From positions 1 to 7,307 of the forward strand of contig SFLN01000095.1 in NCBI GenBank assembly GCA_004554555.1: a stretch of DNA of 7,307 bases, in the 5' to 3' direction. Source of the DNA: [Eubacterium] saphenum (GTDB lineage Bacteria > Bacillota > Clostridia > Oscillospirales > Ruminococcaceae). The position numbers and the translations under genes are program-made. Below, piece by piece: positions 5,820 through 7,307 of the stretch (position 1 is the stretch's first letter; the number at the start of each line of letters is the position of its first letter). The notes beneath the pieces are model-generated. The model had not been told where the DNA came from and made no database searches. It saw nothing but the letters and a program-made list of their open reading frames with translations.

Positions 5820-6020
5820 TCAGAACGGACGAGTGTTTTCGGTTATTCCGGCAGCGCTCCACGCTGAACGCGCGCGTTTGCCTTCGTGCTTTCTTACGCT
5901 CTTAATCGTAAAGCCCTCGTCATCGGTGTACGCCGCAATCGCCGCGCTTATCACGGCAATCAGCTCGCCGTCGTCCTCAACTTCTGCGGCTTCTTCAACA
6001 ACAGGCTCTTCGACAACCTT
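5820..6020 (-). other. C-terminal part of a decarboxylase gamma/delta subunit (OadG-type)
   Basis: The last 66 codons of the chimeric frame are not EF-G. They contain an acidic, Pro/Glu/Val-rich linker (EEPVVEEAAEVEDDGE), then ELIAVISAAIAAYTDDEGFTIKSVRK and a tail with SAWSAAGITENTRPF. Clostridial OadG/MmdD-type subunits end this way: an acidic linker, an EL(V/I)AVI(A/S)AAIAAY helix, a strand like (V/I)xSIR, and a W-x-x-A-G element. The subunit normally begins with a single membrane helix that anchors the complex, and that part is missing here. Position supports the call: it ends in TGA 22 nt before the beta-subunit gene on the same strand. Base and codon use resemble the genes to the left rather than the EF-G part. 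The biotin-carrier and alpha-subunit genes are not in the window. Confidence 0.78.
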
Positions 6021-7307
6021 CTGAACAGCTTCCTGCAGGCCCTTCTCAACTGCCGGATAGAAGTTTCTGGGCACGCTGCCGCCGAAGACTTCCTCGGCAA
6101 AGATCAGATCGTCCTGCTCGTCCTGGGGCTCAAAGCGCACCCACACGTCGCCGAACTGACCGGAGCCGCCGGTCTGCTTCTTATGACGGCCGTGGGCCTG
6201 CACGGTCTTCTTGATCTTCTCACGGTAAGCAACCTTGGCGGGCAGCAGCACGGCATCCACACCAAAGCGGCTCTTCAGCTTGGAAACCAGCACATCCAGA
6301 TGCTGGTCGCCAAGGCCAGACAGCACCATCTGCTTGGTCTCGGCATTGTTCACCAGATGGAAGGAGGGATCTTCCTCGTTGAGCCGGTTCAGACCCGCGC
6401 CAACCTTATCTTCCTGACCTTTGGTCTTGGGTGCGATTGCCATGGAGTAGCAGGCGGGAGCGTAGGGAATCTGCTTCAGGGAAACCACCTTTCTGGGGTC
6501 GCACAGGGTATCGCCGGTCTTGACCTTGTCCATCTTGCCGATGGCGCCGATATCGCCGCAGCCCAGAACCTTGACCTCGGAAGCCTTCTTGCCGCACATG
6601 GAATACAGGCGGCCCAGCTTCTCAGTCTCGCCGGTGCGGGCATTGACCAGAGTGGTGTCGGAGGTGATCTCACCGGAGAGAACCTTGATGTAGGAGTACT
6701 TGCCGTACTGGTCAGACACGGTCTTCCACACGAAGGCGGAGGGCACGCCGCCGGGAGAAACCACAAACTCCTCGGTCTCGCCGTCAGCATTGGTAGCCTT
6801 GTGGTAGTTGCCCTCAGAGGGGTTGGGCAGCAGATCGATGATGTGATCCATCAGCATCAGGCTGCCGAGGCAGGTCACGCCGGAGCCGCAGAGCACGGGG
6901 AACAGGCTCAGCTCCTCCACGCCGGTGTGCAGGCCGTCCAGCATCTCACGATAGGTAAACTCGTCGCCCTCGAAGAACCGATCCATCAGGGCCTCGTCGG
7001 TCTCGGCAACGGCTTCCTTCAGCGCATCGTTAAACTCCTCGATAACCGCCAGCTTGTCCTCAGGAACCGCAATCTCCACCCGCTTCAGCTTCTGCATCTC
7101 GTAGGCGCGCTTATTCAGTACGTCGATGATACCGGTAACCTTGTGCTTATCGTCCCAGATGGGCACGACAACGGGTGCAATCTTATTACCGTACTTTGCC
7201 CGCAGAGCCTCAAAGGTGGCGTTGTAGTCGGAATTGTCCTCGTCCACCTTGGAGATATAGATGAATCGGGGCATATTCCGCTCTTCACAGTACTTCCATG
7301 CCTTCTC
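5820..7307 (-). CDS. Chimeric frame: EF-G-like translation factor joined to an OadG-type tail; 5' end beyond window
   Basis: The frame has no stop up to the right edge: 11 further codons (EKAWKYCEERN) precede the ATG at 7274, so that ATG is internal and the gene is 5'-truncated by the window. Numbering from that Met, the protein is an EF-G-like GTPase lacking about its first 125 residues. The SKVD at 8-11 aligns with the G4 NKxD motif and PVLCGSG (126-132) is the G5 region. A domain II beta-barrel spans about 177-260 and domain III about 272-342 (LSGLGDQHLDVLVSKLKSRF). Domain IV starts near 345 with GRHKKQTGGSGQFGDVWVRFEP and GGSVPRNFYPAVEKGLQEAV. It resembles the second, non-canonical EF-G paralogues of Clostridia more than FusA. 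After about residue 418 homology stops abruptly: the rest of domain IV and all of domain V are missing, replaced by 66 residues of a decarboxylase gamma-subunit tail. Such a protein should not work as a translocase. It is best read as a misjoin or rearrangement. Confidence 0.85.
   Translation of the reverse strand, partial: EKAWKYCEERNMPRFIYISKVDEDNSDYNATFEALRAKYGNKIAPVVVPIWDDKHKVTGIIDVLNKRAYEMQKLKRVEIAVPEDKLAVIEEFNDALKEAVAETDEALMDRFFEGDEFTYREMLDGLHTGVEELSLFPVLCGSGVTCLGSLMLMDHIIDLLPNPSEGNYHKATNADGETEEFVVSPGGVPSAFVWKTVSDQYGKYSYIKVLSGEITSDTTLVNARTGETEKLGRLYSMCGKKASEVKVLGCGDIGAIGKMDKVKTGDTLCDPRKVVSLKQIPYAPACYSMAIAPKTKGQEDKVGAGLNRLNEEDPSFHLVNNAETKQMVLSGLGDQHLDVLVSKLKSRFGVDAVLLPAKVAYREKIKKTVQAHGRHKKQTGGSGQFGDVWVRFEPQDEQDDLIFAEEVFGGSVPRNFYPAVEKGLQEAVQKVVEEPVVEEAAEVEDDGELIAVISAAIAAYTDDEGFTIKSVRKHEGKRARSAWSAAGITENTRPF

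Noticed and set aside
5477..5905. Plus-strand open frame of 142 codons crossing the gap between the beta subunit and the chimeric gene.
   Set aside because: Composition is typical of an antisense shadow (Arg/Gln/His-rich), there is no start signal, and it spans parts of two real genes on the other strand.
6032..6039. CCTGCAGG (an eight-base restriction palindrome) close to the EF-G/OadG junction, considered as a cloning scar.
   Set aside because: It encodes the ordinary conserved EF-G text GLQE and no vector or linker sequence flanks it, so it is most likely chance.
5820..7307. A purposeful EF-G/decarboxylase fusion protein as a new biological system.
   Set aside because: The fusion removes the essential end of domain IV and all of domain V of EF-G and the membrane anchor of the gamma subunit, and composition changes at the join. 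An artefact or rearrangement explains this better than a functional design.

Overview
The window looks like chromosomal DNA of an anaerobic Gram-positive bacterium of the Clostridia, probably an uncultured gut member of the Oscillospiraceae/Ruminococcaceae. This is an inference from consensus TTGAAA/TATAAT promoters with exact 17-bp spacers, AAAGGAG-type ribosome binding sites, T-tailed intrinsic terminators, sparse TTG/GTG starts and a sodium-pumping decarboxylase cluster. Nothing points to a phage, plasmid, transposon, CRISPR array, rRNA or tRNA.

Layout, left to right. Positions 1-96 (minus) hold the start of a small membrane protein that runs off the left edge, apparently translationally coupled to glyA (107-1360, minus; serine hydroxymethyltransferase). 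glyA has its own promoter at 1398-1426. A terminator at 1453-1480 ends the next minus-strand gene, an ArsB/SLC13-like anion permease (1489-2598). That gene is divergent from pyrB (2724-3800, plus; aspartate carbamoyltransferase). The two are driven by back-to-back promoters whose -35 boxes sit in a 9-bp inverted repeat. pyrB and the next gene converge on a shared bidirectional terminator (3808-3830). On the minus strand there follow a leaderless SIMPL/DUF541 protein (3836-4480), the membrane beta subunit of a Na+-translocating carboxylate decarboxylase (4538-5797), and a reading frame running off the right edge (5820-7307).

The right-hand frame is the strangest object here. Its first roughly 430 codons are an EF-G-like translation factor, cut off inside domain IV. 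Its last 66 codons are the C-terminal tail of an OadG-type gamma subunit, which belongs directly upstream of the beta-subunit gene. Codon and base use change at the same point (about 6015-6040). A metagenome assembly misjoin is the simplest explanation and a real recombination the alternative. Everything right of about 6030 should be treated as possibly belonging to another genome.

The most interesting biology is in pyrB. The catalytic chain carries a C-terminal four-cysteine zinc ribbon like that of the regulatory chain PyrI, without PyrI's nucleotide-binding allosteric domain. Functionally the window is core metabolism: one-carbon/serine-glycine exchange (glyA), pyrimidine synthesis (pyrB), ion transport and Na+-coupled decarboxylation. 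I see no obviously new multi-gene system.
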